Assembly: GCA_903823115.1 (NCBI GenBank)
Contig: CAIJRN010000011.1
Coordinates: 1 to 64,000 of the forward strand
Origin: an uncultured cyanobacterium
Lineage (GTDB): Bacteria; Cyanobacteriota; Cyanobacteriia; PCC-6307; Cyanobiaceae
Length of the DNA: 64,000 nt
Direction of reading: 5' to 3'
Part shown: positions 62,122 through 64,000 of the stretch, piece by piece
Layout of the letters: every line of letters starts with the position of its first letter
Numbering within the stretch: position 1 is the stretch's first letter
Notes under the pieces: model-generated
What the model was told of the DNA's origin: nothing
Database searches by the model: none
The model's input: the letters and a program-made list of their open reading frames with translations, nothing else
Program-made: the position numbers and the translations under genes

Positions 62122-62525
62122 CCAGCTCCTCCAACCGCGTCGTCTACTGGGGAACCGGCCGCCGCAAAACGGCAGTGGCCCGCGTGCGGGTCGTCCCCGG
62201 CAGTGGCACCGTCACGATCAATGGCCGCCCCGGCGACAACTACCTGAACTACAACCCCGTCTATCTGGCGGCGGTGAAGGCTCCCCTGCAGACCCTCGGC
62301 CTCGAGGGCCAGTACGACCTGCTGGTCAATGTGCGCGGCGGCGGCCTCACCGGCCAGGCCGATGCGATCAAGCAGGGTGCCGCCCGGGCCCTGTGCGATC
62401 TCTCGCCTGACAATCGCAAGCCACTCAAGGTCGAAGGCCACCTCAGCCGCGATCCCCGGGCCAAAGAGCGCCGCAAGTACGGCCTCAAGAAAGCCCGTAA
62501 AGCGCCCCAGTTCTCCAAGCGCTGA
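62118..62525 (+). CDS. rpsI: 30S ribosomal protein S9
   Basis: [39 protein letters not shown]...[24 protein letters not shown]...[12 protein letters not shown]. Confidence 0.98.
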   Translation: MTSSSNRVVYWGTGRRKTAVARVRVVPGSGTVTINGRPGDNYLNYNPVYLAAVKAPLQTLGLEGQYDLLVNVRGGGLTGQADAIKQGAARALCDLSPDNRKPLKVEGHLSRDPRAKERRKYGLKKARKAPQFSKR

Positions 62526-62568
62526 ATTCGTTCAGCTCCGTTACCCGTCTCCGATCGCTTCACCCGTC

Positions 62569-62862
62569 ATGCCGAAGGCCGACATCCATCCCACCTGGTA
62601 TCCCGATGCCAAGGTGATCTGCAATGGAGAGGTGGTGATGACCACCGGCTCCACCCATCCCGAGCTCCACGTCGATGTCTGGAGCGGCAATCATCCCTTT
62701 TACACGGGCACCCAGAAAATCCTGGACACCGAGGGGCGCGTGGATCGCTTCATGCGCAAATACGGCATGGCCGGAACCGACTCCGCCGCAGGAGTCAAGA
62801 AAGACGAAGCACCGGCTGCCGAAGCTGCTGCAGCAGCGGAGGAGACCCCAGTCGCCGGCTGA
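62569..62862 (+). CDS. rpmE: 50S ribosomal protein L31
   Basis: MPKADIHPTWYPDAKVICNGEVVMTTGSTHPELHVDVWSGNHPFYTGTQKILDTEGRVDRFMRKYGM plus an Ala-rich tail. Confidence 0.97.
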   Translation: MPKADIHPTWYPDAKVICNGEVVMTTGSTHPELHVDVWSGNHPFYTGTQKILDTEGRVDRFMRKYGMAGTDSAAGVKKDEAPAAEAAAAAEETPVAG

Positions 62863-63082
62863 GCGGCTGGTCGTCTGGCTCCACCCAAGGACTGTCCGGC
62901 TGGCTGACCCATCAGCAAAACCAGCCCGGTCATCGGTGCAGATCGGTGGGCGGCCAGATCGTCCGTCACCACTCCCCTGACGGCTGCCTTCCTGCCCCTC
63001 GGCTGGGAAGCCACAATGGCTCTCCAGTCTCAGCAAGCCGGCCCTGGCTCCTGGCCAGACCAACATCCAGACCTTCCGGCGA

Positions 63083-63111
63083 GCCGGATGCCTCTCGGGC
63101 ATCCGGCTTTT
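63083..63111 (+). terminator. Rho-independent terminator between rpmE and prfA
   Basis: gccggatgcc-tctcg-ggcatccggc followed by tttt. Confidence 0.8.
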
Positions 63112-63172
63112 GTCCTGAAAGCCTCCTTGCCTCTTCGCCTGCCGTTCCGGCGGCATCTGGACGCCATTCGCC

Positions 63173-64000
63173 ATGGACCCTGCCCTGCTCAGCGAACGCC
63201 TGGAAACGGCCTGCCACACCTTCGCGGCCCTGGAACGGCAGCTGGCCGATCCGGCCGTGGCCTCGGACCCGAACCGGCTGCAGGCAATCGCTCGCGAACG
63301 CTCCCGGCTCGAGCCCCTGGTGCTCGACCACCAGCAACTGGGCAAGCTGCAACAGGAGCAGCTGGACACCCACAGGTTGCTCAAAGAGCACCGCGACGAT
63401 CCCGCCATGGCGGAGCTGGTGGAACTGGCCATCAGCGAGCTGGAGTCGCTGGAAGCGCGCATCGACGAGCTGCAGCGGCGCCTCACCCTGGCCCTGTTGC
63501 CGTCGGATCCCCGCGATGAGCGCAGCGTCATGCTGGAAATCCGGGCCGGGGCCGGCGGCGATGAAGCCAGCCTCTGGGCAGGAGATCTGGCCCGCATGTA
63601 CGAGCGCTATGCCCAGGGCCGCGGTTGGCAGGTGCAACCGGTCAGCGCCTCGGAGGCCGACCTCGGCGGCTACAAGGAGCTGATTCTCTCGATCCGGGGG
63701 GACGGGGTCTACAGCCGCCTGAAGTTCGAGGCCGGCGTGCACCGCGTCCAGCGGGTGCCGGCCACCGAATCCCAGGGCCGGGTGCACACCTCCACGGCCA
63801 CGGTGGCGGTGATGCCCGAGGCCGATCCGGTGGAGGTGCAGATCGATCCGGGCGACCTGGAGATCAGCACCGCCCGCTCCGGCGGCGCCGGCGGCCAGAA
63901 CGTCAACAAAGTCGAAACGGCCGTTGATCTGCTGCACAAACCCACCGGCATCCGGGTGTTCTGCACCCAGGAGCGCTCCCAGCTGCAGAACCGCGAACGG
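63173..64000 (+). CDS. prfA: Peptide chain release factor 1, 3' end truncated by the window edge
   Basis: [29 protein letters not shown]...[25 protein letters not shown]...[29 protein letters not shown]...[21 protein letters not shown] (GGQ). Confidence 0.96.
   Translation, partial: MDPALLSERLETACHTFAALERQLADPAVASDPNRLQAIARERSRLEPLVLDHQQLGKLQQEQLDTHRLLKEHRDDPAMAELVELAISELESLEARIDELQRRLTLALLPSDPRDERSVMLEIRAGAGGDEASLWAGDLARMYERYAQGRGWQVQPVSASEADLGGYKELILSIRGDGVYSRLKFEAGVHRVQRVPATESQGRVHTSTATVAVMPEADPVEVQIDPGDLEISTARSGGAGGQNVNKVETAVDLLHKPTGIRVFCTQERSQLQNRER

Overview
This is a GC-rich cyanobacterial chromosome segment. psaD, ndhN, ldpA, the ycf45/R3H ATPase, a CAAD protein and the ribosomal-protein gene order all fit the Synechococcus/Cyanobium picocyanobacterial group. 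Positions about 1-7.6 kb form a less GC-rich accessory region that ends at tRNA-Cys. It holds a minus-strand operon in which a HEPN/MNT (HI0074-type HEPN, MNT nucleotidyltransferase, degenerate HepT-like protein) cassette lies between hsdM and hsdS of a type I restriction-modification system. A Schlafen/AlbA_2-like gene follows and runs off the left edge. All six genes overlap at start/stop codons. The HepT-like gene ends in an HsdM-like tail with near-identical DNA, which suggests how the cassette was inserted. This operon is my best candidate for an under-described system. The rest is mostly core genome: rnd, hemF, mrp, rodA, psaD, trpE, gshA, ppc, recF, speD, larE, a tandem CobA-like protein, moeB plus a JAMM protease, crtD, tyrA, recA with a putative LexA box, ycf45/R3H, ldpA, a cation antiporter, ndhN, the rplC-to-rpmE ribosomal supercluster with secY, adk, rpoA and truA, and the start of prfA. 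Three tRNAs were found (Cys-GCA, Arg-CCG, Gln-UUG). I saw no CRISPR array, transposase or rRNA. All product calls come from reading motifs and proteins by eye; no database search was run.
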